A stretch of 64,000 nt of DNA from Chlorocebus sabaeus (taxonomy: Eukaryota > Chordata > Mammalia > Primates > Cercopithecidae). Positions 1-11,540 of this stretch are shown piece by piece. A program made the translations under genes and the position numbers. Numbering within the stretch: position 1 is the stretch's first letter; the number at the start of each line of letters is the position of its first letter. The stretch lies in contig NC_132911.1 in NCBI RefSeq assembly GCF_047675955.1, positions 76,851,133 to 76,915,132 of the forward strand, given 5' to 3'. The notes beneath the pieces are model-generated. The model made no database searches and was not told where the DNA came from. It saw nothing but the letters and a program-made list of their open reading frames with translations.

Positions 1-127
1 TTAGCTAGGCGTGGTGGTGCATGTCTGTAGTCCCAGCTACTCTGGAGGATGAGACATGAGAATTATGCCACTGCACTCCAGCCTGATCAACAGAGCAAGA
101 CTTTGTCTCAAAAAATCAAACAAAAAG
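1..127 (+). mobile_element. Alu fragment cut by window edge
   Basis: Right part of an Alu SINE. It begins at the TTAGCTAGGCGTGGTGG segment that follows the central A-rich linker and ends in an A-rich tail with CAAA interruptions near 110-127. The part between the CAGCTACT and CACTGCACTCC blocks is shortened by an internal deletion. The left arm must lie upstream of the window. Confidence 0.93.
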
Positions 128-804
128 AGTTGTTACCAACTTAAGAAATGTTTGGTTGCATCTTCATTTCATTGAGAAACACTAGCAATTTGAAACTCAA
201 AGAAACTTGTAAAAATATGGCCACCATCTTTAATTTTTGCAAGTCTAGAGACAAGGAAAATTTAATCTTTTTAGTTAGTTAAACAAATAATTAGTTTTCA
301 GGTATAAAAACAGATGTAAAGAGAAGTAAAAACAGATGTAAAGAGAAGTAAAAGTCATGAACACGCTAGTATTTTTGCCAGCTGTGGCTATTAGTTAAAA
401 GTGGCCACTAACTGTATAGTCCATTCCTTTCTACAATTCTTTTTTACACAAAACCTAAGACCTATAAAATTTGTAGTAGTTACTAAACATGAAGTTTTTC
501 AAGATATGTATATTAAAGAGATTTTATGATTTCTAAGATCATTTTTATTGAGAATCTTTTCCTTTTCTAAATCTATGTCATTGGATTTAACACTAAAATT
601 ATAAAGGACAGGAGTTTCAGTTTCCCCCTCTATGAAAAAGGGGGATTCAATAATAGCTGGTACTCAGTAAATGAAGCTGTTGTTTTTACTGTTACTATCA
701 TTACTCAGGTCTCCACTCTTGTTCATGTTCTAGTTTGTGGGCTGGTATTTTATTTCTGTGGGACTTTCATTTTTACTTCTCCATCCCAAGGCTGTCTAGG
801 TAGA
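128..804. other. No gene seen; AT-rich sequence
   Basis: AT-rich non-coding sequence with no long frame and no repeat I can name, except the short tandem duplication at 306-349, listed separately. Confidence 0.5.
306..349. repeat. 22-bp perfect tandem duplication
   Basis: A 22-bp unit beginning AAAAACAGATGTAAAG occurs twice head to tail (306-327 and 328-349) without mismatch. The perfect identity suggests a fairly recent replication-slippage event. Confidence 0.95.
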
Positions 805-1012
805 AACACTAATGAGCCCTTATTATGTGCTAGGAGTGGTTCTGACAGCTTTACAGGTAGCTGTGGTATCTTCATAAAGACTCACAAAGGTCAGCATACA
901 CTCTTTATTATGAGAAAACTGAAGTTCAGAGACATTAAGTCACCCAACCAAAGTTACAAAGATGGTTAAATTAAAAACCTGTGATACAAATTCAGACTTT
1001 TCTGACTTCAAA
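805..1012 (-). mobile_element. MIR SINE remnant
   Basis: Antisense MIR. Recognisable blocks in order are a TTATGTGCTAGG motif, GAGAAAACTGAAGTTCAGAG (the MIR GAGGAAACTGAGGC core), a TTAAGTCACCCAACC block and a terminal AATTCAGACT block. It is diverged, as expected of a mammalian-wide element. Confidence 0.75.
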
Positions 1013-1725
1013 GCCCATGTTTTTTGCCCTATTCCAAGTATTCTTTTTAATTACAATATAATGTTAAGAAGTACAGTTTTATTCTCTCAAAAAACCATAC
1101 AATAACTCAAAATAAGCCAATTCAGTGCTGCCTAGTAGGGAAGATCTGATTTAATTAATAAATTCTAATGGTTTAGAAGCAGCATGTCATTTGTTTCTAT
1201 GTAAACAGCACTCCTACAGGGCTTGTCAGTGCTGAAAACAATTTGTCCTTTAAGTATTTTAAACATTCCCTCTGCAATCTGGTTTGCACTATTAATTTTA
1301 CACTATTAAGAAAGCATTTACCAAGCAAAAATAAGCCAACACAGCTTGAGCCTATCAAAATGATAATAAATGTTGAATTCGTGGGATTTGTATTAGGTTT
1401 TTGGATATTTTAGTGCATTTCAGAATTCACACCAGATTATTATGCAAAAACGCATGTCAACTAAAAAATCCTTTAAAGGAAAAGAAGAAAAACAGGCATA
1501 TATTTGTATCAGCATCCCGATCAGCAGTGCTGTTTGAGCTGTCTTCCCACCTGGGCCCTCACCATCGTGTCGCCATTAGTGGTCAATGATCTAAGAGTTG
1601 GTGTCTGTACACACACAGGACATTCCTTTACATACCTCTGGCCTCTGAGACAGTAATGGAGTCCACGTGGCAGCCTGCCAACTTGTGAAAGTGTGACGAG
1701 GTGTGTAAAAAGGGCATAGCCACTG
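1013..1725. other. No gene seen
   Basis: AT-rich sequence with only short frames. No repeat family recognised. Confidence 0.45.
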
Positions 1726-2010
1726 CTGGGCATGGTGGCCTATAATTCCAGCAACTTAGGAGGCCAACGCAGGCAGATCGCTTGAGCCAGAGTTCGAGAC
1801 CAGCCTGGGCAACATGGTGAAACCTTGTGTCTACAAAAATAATTAGCCAGGTGTGGTGGCATGTGCCTATGGTCCCAGCTACTTGAGAGGCAGAGGTGGG
1901 AGGATCACTTGAGCCCAGGAGGCAGAGGTTGCAGTGAACCAAGATGGCATCACTGCACTCCAGCCTGAGTGACAGAGTGAGACACTGTCTCCAAAGAAAA
2001 AGAGGGGAGG
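1726..2010 (+). mobile_element. Alu, full-length dimer, older type
   Basis: Both arms are present: GGGCATGGTGGCCTATAATT near the start, the GAGACCAGCCTGGGCAACAT block, the middle A-rich linker, and the CACTGCACTCCAGCCTG block before an A-rich tail containing GAAAAAG. Divergence from young Alu suggests an AluJ or AluS copy. The antisense frames over it are repeat translations, not genes. Confidence 0.93.
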
Positions 2011-2919
2011 TGGGGGAATAGTTGCTTTTTGCACGCTTACCCAGGTGGCAGAGGAGGGAAAAACCACTGATTTCTCAAACCAAACTCCAAACTGCCTCAC
2101 AATCGCCTCAGTTGTCTCAATTGATTCCCTAATCCCAATTCAAACCAATTGTACTTCCTGAATAGAATGACCGTGTGGTGGCCAAGGCAATGGATCAGAG
2201 CTTAAAGGACACAAAAGTCATTAAATGAGTAATAAACATTAGGTTGAAGAGTCTAGTGCTCCCGCTGTCAACCCAGAAGACAATGGTGGCCCTTTCATGC
2301 TCCCTATCAAGGAAAATATGCACTAAATGGATCTATGAAAATGCAAAATTGTTTCATTCTAAAGTCTATCTTTTATGTCTTTAAGGTGGGTCATTTATTC
2401 TGAAGCTATTCTCTTTTATCCTGGTTCTTTAAAACAAAACAAAAACCAAAGCAAAAAACCTGTGAGTTCCCTTAGTAGACACCCTTCTGCCTGTGGTAGG
2501 GAAGGTATAAATAATTTATTGCATTTCCATTAAGGTCGACCTACAGTGTACATGTGGCAGAGGACTATGAGCTCTGAGCTAATGATTAAGGATCAACATA
2601 GGTGAGGTTTCTGATGCATTCCGTGAATACCGATGTGTGCTGACATGTAATTTGCCAATAGAGATATGGAAAGTAGCAGAAAGACGAAGGTGACTGTAAT
2701 AGGATTCTACAGACAGCATGTTATATAGAGTCATTCCCAGCACTTTCTCCTCTTTCCTTGCATGGCTTGATTAGCCATCTGATGTTTCTTCAAGAGCATT
2801 TGTGAAGGAATAGGAATTGCTGCCAGCCAGGCTCTAATAGAGCCCTGGTTAATTAAATCTCTCAGAAGAGATTCTGTTTGGTTTAATGAAGTGGGTGTGA
2901 GAAGGAATCAGAACCAGCA
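2011..2919. other. No gene seen
   Basis: Unassigned non-coding sequence without a long frame or a repeat I can name. Confidence 0.45.
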
Positions 2920-4062
2920 TTAGATGCTTATGTGTTTGTCCTGCAGACACCTCATATTCAAAATCTCTAACAGGATTCATCTTCTCCCCCAACCTCCTGC
3001 TGGGTCTCATTCACCTCCCACATGTCTCACCTGTGTCTCTCTCCTCTGCCTACGGCCACTCTCCTGGCAAAGGCCTTCAGTCTCTTCCCAGAATTATTGC
3101 AACAGGCTCCTGGCTGACCTCTGAGGATTATTCTGGGCCTCTCTTTCCGTTTACTTCATCCTGGTGTTGGCTGAGTTGTAGCCATAAATTAAGAATGCTT
3201 GGTCTCTGCTCAGAAATGCCTGAGGACCCCTTGCCACTCCTGTTTTCATTCTCCATCCCTTACAATTGTCCTTTGCTTGGCTCCCAAGGCTTGGGATTCT
3301 ATTCTCTCCACCAGGACCAGATACCCGCTGCTAACTGTGGAAATACTCTGCTCCAGAGCATCTAGCTCCCAGGCCTGTGCCCCAGTTTCCTGTCTGCCCA
3401 TCTTATTGTCCTTTTCCATTCTCTCTCTCTGAAACAAGTTCCCTGGAACTCCAAGGACATATTTTGTTTGGCTGATTTCATGAGAAAATGTATTTTGAAT
3501 ACATATAGCATAGTACTTGACACTCACTAAATAATTAACAATGGTGATGATAATCACTGTTAAATCACTTAGAATAGTCCCATAATGATTGCTTAACATT
3601 AGTCTTCACCCCTCCTTCATTGCTTACATACAAGAGCCATTCACAGAACTCTGAAATTATAAAACCTTTACTTCTTAAAAGCTTTTGACTTGCAGAATTG
3701 CCAACACACTAAACTCTTTCATGCCTTCTGTGTTCTTGTCTTCCTGCTCTTTAACTCACTGCCTCTTACTTATCCTTCTGGTTTCTTCTGAATGTCACCT
3801 CTTCAGCAAAACATTCCCTGACCATCCTAAGGAGACACCCTGACCCCCATCCGCTCTAAATTCACTTTGTCCCTTTCCTTTTGGTGCTCAGTGCTACTTG
3901 TGATCATCTATTTGTTTGCAGTAATTTGTTTGTGTGATACCATCTGTCTCTCACCCTATACTATCAGGTCCACAAAGGCAGAGGCCGTGACCATATCCCA
4001 GCCCCTGGCACATGACGTGCCCCATTGTGGTCACTCCATAAATATATGTTGAATTAATGACC
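2920..4062 (+). mobile_element. L2 LINE 3' region, fragmented
   Basis: Sense-strand L2 relics. Features in order are the ATTATTGCAACAGGCTCCTGG block near 3091, a segment at 3720-3840 matching the region where L2 reads 'CCTTCCCTGACCACC' (here CATTCCCTGACCATC), and the L2 3' end near 3985-4060 with GGCACATGACG and ATAAATATATGTTGAATTAA. The short frames here are fossil LINE sequence. Part of 3430-3720 could be unrelated. Confidence 0.7.
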
Positions 4063-4871
4063 CGTTTCGACCCTTTCCACACTGGCATTCAGATATTGGA
4101 AATGAGGACCACAAAGAGTTATCAGTAATGGAAAAGGCCAACGAAAACATTTGAGTATACTAAGCATTCTGACTTTGGAGAAAAACAGTTCTCATTGTGA
4201 AACTTGTGCTGTGTTACTCGCAGAACACACTCCCATTGCTCTTCCCTGACAAACCATCCTTTCCAGTTCCACTCAATACTGAGAGCATTCTACTGGAAAA
4301 CAGAAACATTATCTGCTTCAAACATCGGTGGTATCTGAATTCAGTAAAGTGCCCCATAGGGCAAGTCAATGGAGCAAGCTGGGAAAATGGGAAACTGTCC
4401 TTTAAGTATGTTTGCACAGATTTATTTCTACCTCAACTTCAATTACTCAACTTAAGTTTCTACTGAACACCTTTGCCTAACAAGTACAAGATAGGCATAC
4501 ACAGGATCCCCAAATTATCAAGTTTTCTACTCCAAAAGTACTTGATTTTGAGAGTTAAGCTTAAAATTCTTATTATTGCTGTTGCTCTGTTTGAACACAT
4601 TTCAGAACAATCCTTTTGGGAATACACATTTGTCAAGGTAACATTCTGGAACCTCTCAGGACCCACTTGCAGGTGCATTCAGAGAAGTGGGTGTGCTTCC
4701 TATGAGCAGCCCAACAACTGCTATGGGCACTCTCATTTTATTATTTTTTAAAAGAAAATCAAAATTCTCATCTATTTTAATGCTTTAGCACAGGAAGGTA
4801 GGTGCTTTTTTTTAAAGTTAGGGACTCCCAATTAAATTAATCACAGGCTTTGAAATTAATTCAGGTGGAAG
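4063..4871. other. No gene seen
   Basis: AT-rich sequence. Two overlapping frames of under 95 codons on opposite strands show no recognisable domain. Confidence 0.45.
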
Positions 4872-5112
4872 GGTCAGCCTCTCCAGGGAGGCATCCCAGA
4901 ATCCCCAGTATGTGCTTGTGGCCCTTTTCTGTGCTCTCACAGCATCCTACACATCTCAGTATTGCACACTGTCCCAAAGGACTTGCCCCTTGAGGACAGG
5001 GACTGTGTCTTTCAGCTCTGAGTCCCAAGGAATTTCTAAATCCCAAACTATATCTTTCAGTCTGCCTGGCATATAGTAGGAGCTTAATAAATAATGATAC
5101 ATGAATAATTAG
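4872..5112 (+). mobile_element. L2 LINE 3' end
   Basis: Sense L2 tail. It carries a CTTGAGGACAGGGACTGTGTCT block and then CCTGGCATATAGTAGGAGCTTAATAAATAATG, the characteristic L2 terminus. Confidence 0.8.
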
Positions 5113-5361
5113 CCAATGACTTGGAGATATGTGAGTCAATTGTCCATCCCTTTATAACCCTCTTAATTTTCCCCTATTTTAGACATATCTACACAAGTGA
5201 CACCTAACTAATGTGTCACCAAATACCATGTTGTGAAGCATATGGCTTGATATGAGAAATCAAGTAGCTCCAGATGTGAATATTTACTCATTTATAAAAA
5301 AAAGTTATTACCTATATTGTACAATAAGTACCGTGTTGAGCATGTCTTAAAACAGTGGGCC

Positions 5362-5497
5362 AGAGGCGGAGTGGTGGCTCATGCCTATAAGCCCTGAACT
5401 TTGGGAGCAGAGGTGGTTGGATTGCTTAAGCCCAGGAGTTCGAGGCCAGCCTGGACAACAAAGGGAGACCCTTTCTCTACCAAAAACAAAACAAAGC
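5362..5497 (+). mobile_element. Free left Alu monomer (FLAM-like) with TSD
   Basis: A single Alu left arm followed directly by an A-rich tail (CAAAACAAAGC), with no right arm. It is flanked by a perfect 13-bp target-site duplication AAAACAGTGGGCC at 5349-5361 and 5498-5510. The monomer form and intact duplication mark one retrotransposition event. Confidence 0.9.
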
Positions 5498-5510
5498 AAA
5501 ACAGTGGGCC

Positions 5511-6053
5511 GGAGATTACCTTGTTGATAATAAACAATGGTTCTTGTTTAAACTTAGTCAAATGAGTGCGTGATCTATAGACCTATGTAAAAAGTAGTCC
5601 ACAGTGACAAAGGCTATATTTGTCATGAATATAACTAGTGAGTTGAGACATTTTTTTGCTCCTGCTTGTTAAGGTTTCGAGAAGGCATGCCCTACAAATC
5701 CACTCACATTTCAAGTTAGCTATTAGCACATACTAGACATGGTATGACCTGAACCATTCATCCAGTGACAGCGGCCCTATTTCAAAGTCTTTTTTTTCTT
5801 TTATGTCAGATGAAGATGACATCACTACTATCATTTTCTAGACTAGGGCAGTGGAGCAATGGCCACTCGCTGTAGGTAGATTCCAACATTACTTGGCTGT
5901 TATCTTCTTTATGGGTTTTACCTCATAAGGATGACATGAGGATTCACAGGAAAAATTGTATCCAGTTCTTTGAAATGATTGGTAAACATGGCAGATATTC
6001 ATTTCATTGGCCAATGAAATAATAGTCTACAAGCCAGTGGAGGTTGATTTTGG
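5511..6053. other. No gene seen
   Basis: Non-coding sequence with no repeat recognised. Confidence 0.45.
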
Positions 6054-6228
6054 TTTTATTTTTGTTTTTTGTTTTTTTTTAGAGACAGGGTCTCACTCCA
6101 TTGCCCAGGCTAGAGTTCAATGGGGCAAACATATCTCACTGTAGCCTCAAACTCCTGGGCTCAAGGGATCCTCCCGCCTCAGCCTCCCAAAGTGCTGGAT
6201 TACAGGCATAAGCCATTGCACCCAGCCT
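6054..6228 (-). mobile_element. Antisense Alu monomer
   Basis: A T-rich start (the poly-A tail read backwards), then AGAGACAGGGTCTCACTCC, CTCAAGGGATCCTCCCGCC and GATTACAGGCATAAGCCATT. The size matches one Alu monomer with no second arm, so it is a FLAM-type copy or a deleted Alu. Confidence 0.88.
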
Positions 6229-6289
6229 ATTCTTGCTCTTTAATCATCACACATCCGTGCTTTCCAATTCTAATAAGGACCCCATTATT

Positions 6290-6610
6290 GACCAGATGCG
6301 GTGGCTCACGCCTGTAATCCCAGCACTTCGGGAGGCTGAGGCAGGCAGATCACGAGGTCGAGAGATTGACACCATCCTGGCCAACATGGTGAAATCCCAT
6401 CTGTACTAATAATACAAAAATTAGCTAGGTGTGGTGCCACGCTCTTGTAGTCCCAGCTACTCAGGAGGCTGAGGCAGGAGAATCACTTGAACCAAGGAGC
6501 TGGAGGTTGCAGTGAGCTGAGATCACGTCACTGCACTCCAACCCGGCAACAAAGCAAGACACCGTCTCAAAAACTAAAAGCAAAGAAAAGAAAAACAGAC
6601 AAACAAAAAA
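6290..6610 (+). mobile_element. Alu (AluS/Y type) with 15-bp TSD
   Basis: Complete dimeric Alu with an A-rich tail. The perfect 15-bp target-site duplication AAGGACCCCATTATT lies at 6275-6289 and 6611-6625. The ATCACGAGGTCGAGAGATTG block resembles the AluSc/AluY group. The tail has accumulated G and C interruptions, so it is not a very recent insertion. Confidence 0.95.
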
Positions 6611-6625
6611 AAGGACCCCATTATT

Positions 6626-7384
6626 AAAAGCAATTCTGAAGCTTAATTGTCTATTTTAAGTGAACATTTTTATAATGCTACCTTAGTTGCCTGAGTTATA
6701 GCTCAGGCAGGAAGACATAAAATGTGTTGTTCTAAATTGGTTTGTTCATAAAAATAGAAATACTCAAAATAGAGAAAGATGGCTGAGTATCAGAAGGGCA
6801 TGTTTGGGCCAAAGGTGCACATCTTTGTCCATGAAAGGCTCCAACCAGGACCCCTCCATATCCCAATATCACCACCACCCATCACAAAGCAAACGACCCT
6901 TCAACAGGAGAGCCTCTTCCTTTTTTCCACCAAAGTCCTCATTTATCAAAATCACAACTAGGCAGGTGACTATAAATTGGGGTCAGGGTAGGAGATAGTT
7001 GTTGGTAAGAGAAATTGGTGCCAGACCCCAAGAAGATGACCACTCCATACAAAGCCAGCACCAGTTATTTCACTAACATAAAGAGGAAACACATCTAGCT
7101 CAAGAAGCTGCCCAGAGATAAGAACTGGGGTATGGTTTAGTTACCTGCCTTGAGCTTAATGACAGCAACAGGTTTAAGTGGCCTTGGGAGACAAAGAGAA
7201 GTAGATGTGTGCCTCCAGACCAGCTAGCGGGGTTTGAAGGGAGAAGCAAACACAAAGAAAACTCACAGACCCTCCTCAAGGGTTTAGATACATTAGGAAG
7301 GCGACAAGGGAATAAAGCTGCATATTTACTTTCATGGGCCTGGGGCACTTTTGCTTTTGTGGGTTCCTTCCTTTATTAAAAACA
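6626..7384. other. No gene seen
   Basis: Unassigned sequence with several short frames (under 85 codons) and no recognisable domain. Confidence 0.45.
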
Positions 7385-8225
7385 TATTAAAAGAATAGGA
7401 GAAAATATTTGCAAGGCATATACCTGATAAAGGATTAATATCCAAAATATATAAGGAACTCCTACAACTCAATAGCAAAAAATAAAATAAAATAACCCAA
7501 TTTTAAAATGGACAAAAGAATTAAACAGACAGTTCTCCAAAGAGAGAACAAATGGCCAACAGGTATATTAAAGATGCTCAACATCATTAATCATCAGGGA
7601 AATGCAAATCAAAACCACAATGAAATATCACTTCACACCTGTCAGATTGGCTGTTATCAAAAAGACAAAAGTGTTGGCAAGGATGGGGAGGAACTGTAAT
7701 CCTTGTACACTATTGGTTGAAATGTAAATTTGTATAGCCACTATAGAAAATAGTATAGAAGTTCCTCAAAAAACTTAAAGTAGATCTACCATCTGATCAG
7801 GCAGCCCCATTTCTGAGTTTATATCCAAAAGAATTAAAGTCAGGATTTCGAGGTGATATCTGCACCCTCCTCCATTCACTGCAGCATTATTCACAATAGC
7901 CAAGGCATAGAAACCACTTAAATGTCCAGCAGCAGATGAACGGATAAAGAAAGCATGCTATATACATACAATGGAATATTACCAGCCTCAAAAAAGGAAA
8001 TCTTACCATATGCAACAACCATATGGATGAACCCGGAGAGCATTATGCTAACTGAGATAAGCCAGTCACAGAAGGACAAATACTGAATGATTCCATTTTT
8101 ACAAAGTTCCTAGAGTAGTCACATTCATAGAGACAGAAAGTAGAATGGTGGTTGCCAGGGGCTAGAGGGAGAGTTTGGAGGGAATAAGAGAATTAAGAAT
8201 GATTCATTATGAAGAGGTATTATTG
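7385..8225 (+). mobile_element. Old L1 LINE, ORF2 end and 3' UTR (L1M type)
   Basis: Sense L1 ORF2 C-terminal region with frameshifts. Landmarks are GAAATGCAAATCAAAACCAC near 7598, the GTGTTGGCAAGGATG block near 7670, GCAGCATTATTCACAATAGCC near 7881, TACAATGGAATATTACCAG near 7970, and the 3' UTR motif GTTGCCAGGGGCTAGAG near 8150. The last motif is typical of the older L1M families rather than L1PA. The coding frame is broken by stops and the element is inactive. Confidence 0.9.
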
Positions 8226-8264
8226 TAAGATTGGTTACAAGAGCAAGGGTTATTGAGTAAGTTC

Positions 8265-8625
8265 AATTTGCAAGTACCTGCTGGGTGCCTATTGCATATC
8301 AACACTAGGATGGGAAATGCTGGGGATACAAAACTACAAGTAATGTGTATCTTGCAGAAGCCTGCAATCTGAGACACTTCAATGCTGGCAAAAGTTATAG
8401 TTATGGATTATTAGTTGTGATCTCCTTCTCATGAAATTTGATATTATTTTCTAGGGATTTCTTTACAATGCTTTTCACAATTAAGTATACCAATCAAGAT
8501 TTTGGTATTTTGAATGTTGGGAACTTTGTGAGGTACGCATTCATTCATTAATTCATTCAATAAACATCTACTGAATAGCTTTTGTGTGCCAGACACTATA
8601 TACTTCCTTTCTCTACATAATTTTT
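8265..8625 (-). mobile_element. L2 relics, antisense
   Basis: Two short blocks resemble the reverse complement of the L2 3' end: GGATGGGAAATGCTGGGGATAC near 8310, and a TTCATTCAATAAACATCTACTGAATAGC block near 8550-8582 followed by GTGTGCCAGACACT. The sequence between them is not recognisable, so they may be two separate fragments. Confidence 0.55.
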
Positions 8626-8699
8626 CAACTTCTTTGCTAATAATTCCTGTTGTATGATACTTCTAGCTATAATACATGTGTTTCTATTATTTCATTCAT

Positions 8700-8845
8700 T
8701 TCTTTCAGCAATCTGTGAGGTTGGCAGTGTGGATATTATAGACGATGAACCTAAGATTCAGAAAATTAATTGTCTGGCTCGAGGTCACATAGTAAGTATT
8801 TGGCGGGGGAAACAGAACTAGAAGCCATCTATTTTGACTCCACTT
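8700..8845 (-). mobile_element. MIR SINE remnant
   Basis: Antisense MIR with a diverged CTAAGATTCAGAAAATTAAT core, GAGGTCACATAGTAAG (MIR: AGGTCACACAGCTAGTAAG) and an AACTAGAAGCC end block. Its downstream part abuts the antisense Alu that follows. Confidence 0.65.
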
Positions 8846-8859
8846 CACTAATTTTTCTT

Positions 8860-9088
8860 TCTTTTCTTTTCTCTTTTTTTCCCTTTGAGACAAGGTCTTA
8901 CTCTATCACTCAGGCTGGAGTGCAGTGGTGTGATCTTGGCTCACTGCAACCTCTGCCTTCCAGGCTCAAGTGATCCTCTCATCTCAGCCTCCTGAGTAGC
9001 TGGGACCACAGGTGCACAGCACCACACCTGACAAACATTTTGTATTTTTTATAGAGACAGAATTTTGCTGTGTTGTCCAGGCTGGTAG
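8860..9088 (-). mobile_element. Alu, antisense, 5' part missing
   Basis: Starts with a CT-rich stretch (the reversed tail), then TTGAGACAAGGTCTTACTC, GTGCAGTGGTGTGATCTTGG and CCTGAGTAGCTGGGACCAC. It ends inside the left arm at TTGTCCAGGCTGG, so the 5' end of the element is missing (5' truncation or later deletion). Confidence 0.92.
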
Positions 9089-9104
9089 TTTTTCTATATG
9101 TCAC

Positions 9105-9290
9105 AAAATTGCTATGCTTATTAAGAGCCACCATTTTGTAGTGCTTTGTCACAGGCAGTAGGTATTTTGTATACGTTACCTCACTTAAATCCTCAAAATT
9201 ACAACTTATGGGGAAGCCAAAACTCACATATATTACTTTGCTCAAGCTCATACATAGGTGGAAAAAAGTGACATTTGAACCCTTACCCTA
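9105..9290 (-). mobile_element. MIR SINE remnant
   Basis: Antisense MIR. TATACGTTACCTCACTTAAATCC matches the MIR region that reads 'TTACCTCATTTAATCC', followed by a degenerate core and CATTTGAACCCTTACC at the end. High divergence. Confidence 0.6.
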
Positions 9291-9484
9291 TACTGTTTCC
9301 CATTATAGGATACACTGTTTCCTTTCAGATGAGAATATAACATGAGGAATGTTCCAGTTCTGCATTATTGAACTCAAGTTCAGTTAGAGTTAGAAGAAAA
9401 AATGACTATAATACAAGTAATATACAATAATGAATCCAGCCTGAATTATCTTTTTCTCAATGCAATTATATAATTTTAATATGT

Positions 9485-9665
9485 TTTTTAAAATTTATTT
9501 TTACTGCAGTAAGAACACTTGAGATCTACCCTCTTAACAAAATAAGTGCATGATGCAGTATTGTTAAGTATAGGCACCACGTTGTACATAGATCTCTAGA
9601 ACTTATTCATCTTATATAACTGAAACTTTGTGCTCATTGAACAGCAACCCCCCATTTCCCTCACC
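9485..9665 (-). mobile_element. L1M 3' UTR fragment, antisense
   Basis: Contains GAGATCTACCCTCTTAACAAA, TAGATCTCTAGAACTTATTC and AACTGAAACTTTGTGCTCATTG, the reverse complement of the 3' UTR region of old L1M elements. It faces opposite to the L1M at 7385-8225. Confidence 0.75.
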
Positions 9666-10889
9666 CTTTGTTTTCTGTGTCAGTAAAACTCTGAAATTAT
9701 AAAGGGCTTTGAAGGTACATTATTTAAATGAATAAATTGCCCACTGCACTTCTATTTTAAATTTATGTTGTTACCTTTACAGCTAAAAGATGCTTGAGAA
9801 AACATATTTTGTATTATAGGAGATCTAGTAGAGTAGTGTGAACTCATATGGTATCTTACCCAAATCAAACTTCAGAAATTCACTAGTGATTCTTGGTAGT
9901 ATGAATGGCTTCCATCATGCAAGTCCATTACACCTTGGAGCATAATCGTGACCAAATCTAGGAGTTTCTCATTGATGGGACCAGTTCTCCATGCTCTTTT
10001 CTCAGTCTTAGAGAGTGGCCCTTCCATGTCCAAGAACGATTTGCTCAAATGTGAAATCTTATACCAGCTTGTCAGCTTCACACAGCCTGTTGAATCCTTG
10101 AAGCAGTGACCATTTGCTTGTTACAATAGAGAGTGTCTTTGGAGAATAAGGATGTGGTGCATTTTGTGGAAATTGCTCCATTTGGCAGCATCTGAGTATA
10201 AATTGGCATCTCAGCAGTGCAGCTGTGATTGTGATTGACTAAAGTTCTCAGCAGAAAGAACTCTGACCATCTTTCTTAGGCAAATACCTCTGTTAGAAAA
10301 GCTTCATCCCCAGCATTTCCCGGTCAGCCTTTCAAAGTTAAATCTCACAAACTGGCTTTCTTTGATGTGGTCTTCTGCAGTTTTCTCCCTTCCCCATCAG
10401 TTCTAATGTGGTGGTGGTTTGTGCATTGCAAGAGTCCCTGGATAGTTGTTTGGATGATAATCAGCTTTAGTTCTAGGAAGAAACTTCCCCCAGAAAGAAG
10501 CCTGTAGATTTCTCTTACAAGTTGAAAAGGTTTCTGTGACTCTAACTTCTGTCCTAAAAATCACCAGTGAATTGTCACGAGTGGTACATAACAGTTAATG
10601 ATACCAAGATATGCTACAGGGAAGAGAGAACAGCTTTTCAAAATAGAAATGCACCTTTCTATAAAAGAAGAGCAAGGAGTTAGAAACATGGTCTCCATTC
10701 TTTGCCTAAGCTGCTGTCACTAGGATACAGAGTGTAAGGATCAAGAAGAAAAGTAAGTTCTAGAAGAAGTCTAAAATATCCTGAGGGGTTACCTTATCTG
10801 CCTAGCGCAACTTTTATATTTCTCTGTGGGGGCCAGCTGTGTCCTGCTATCCTGAATCTCCTCAAAGGATGGTGTCTCCCCCAATTAAA
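9666..10889. other. No gene seen; repeat-poor stretch
   Basis: About 1.2 kb without a repeat I recognise and without a frame over 70 codons. Confidence 0.45.
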
Positions 10890-10980
10890 GACAGTGTCAG
10901 AATATTCCTCACTGAATTCCCAGTGCCTCTCCATGGCTGGCACACAGTGGGAACTCAGTAGATGTTTATCGATGAGGTGA
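10890..10980 (+). mobile_element. L2 3' tail
   Basis: TTCCCAGTGCCTCTCCATGG then GGCTGGCACACAGTGGGAAC and TCAGTAGATGTTTATCGATG, the L2 terminal block in sense orientation. Short and diverged. Confidence 0.6.
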
Positions 10981-11464
10981 ATCGCCTAGGCTCTGCTGTG
11001 TGCACCGATGCATCAGCACCCATGCTTAGCACAGCACAGAGTCAGGTTCTTCTCCCAGACTCCCAGCCACTTCCTTGTCCCACCATGGCACAACTGAGGG
11101 TCTCAGTGGTGACTTTTTGTCTTCAAACCCCTCATTCATTAAAATCCAAACTTGAGAGTGAGCCAGAATGGCCAGCCTCCACTGTAGTCATTTCCTCTTG
11201 TGCTGCAGAGAGGGGACCACATGTCATACGGATTAAGGCTGCTTCATTTGTGAACGGCAAGGCAGAGCACAAATGCAAGGCCCCACCCCTTCACTGTTTA
11301 GCAAGGCCAATAGAAAAGACAGAGTCAGAGTTAACATGACTTTGAAACCTGGTTCAGATACATGCCATGTGGCCTTTGACTTTAAAAACAGCAATAGAAA
11401 ACCTCTTTAAGTTTGGGATTTTTCATAATTGGAATAATGAAAGCAGTGTTCCTTACCCCATTGG
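10981..11464. other. No gene seen; 125-codon frame judged non-coding
   Basis: A frame at 10962-11339 (+) runs through the L2 tail and beyond. Its first codons are transposon-derived, and the rest shows no domain I recognise. No splice or promoter support can be judged from sequence alone. Confidence 0.45.
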
Positions 11465-11540
11465 GGTGGGATTCAGTGATGTACATGAAAGTGCCTGGTG
11501 CAAAGCAGCTTCTCAATGAATGTTATTTGCTATCCATAAG
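11465..11540 (+). mobile_element. MIR SINE 3' end
   Basis: ACATGAAAGTGCCTGGTGCA then a TTCTCAATGAATGTTATTTGCT block, matching the MIR terminus in sense orientation. Confidence 0.55.

Noticed and set aside
10962..11339. 125-codon plus-strand frame
   Set aside because: Begins inside an L2 tail and shows no domain; no supporting coding signal.
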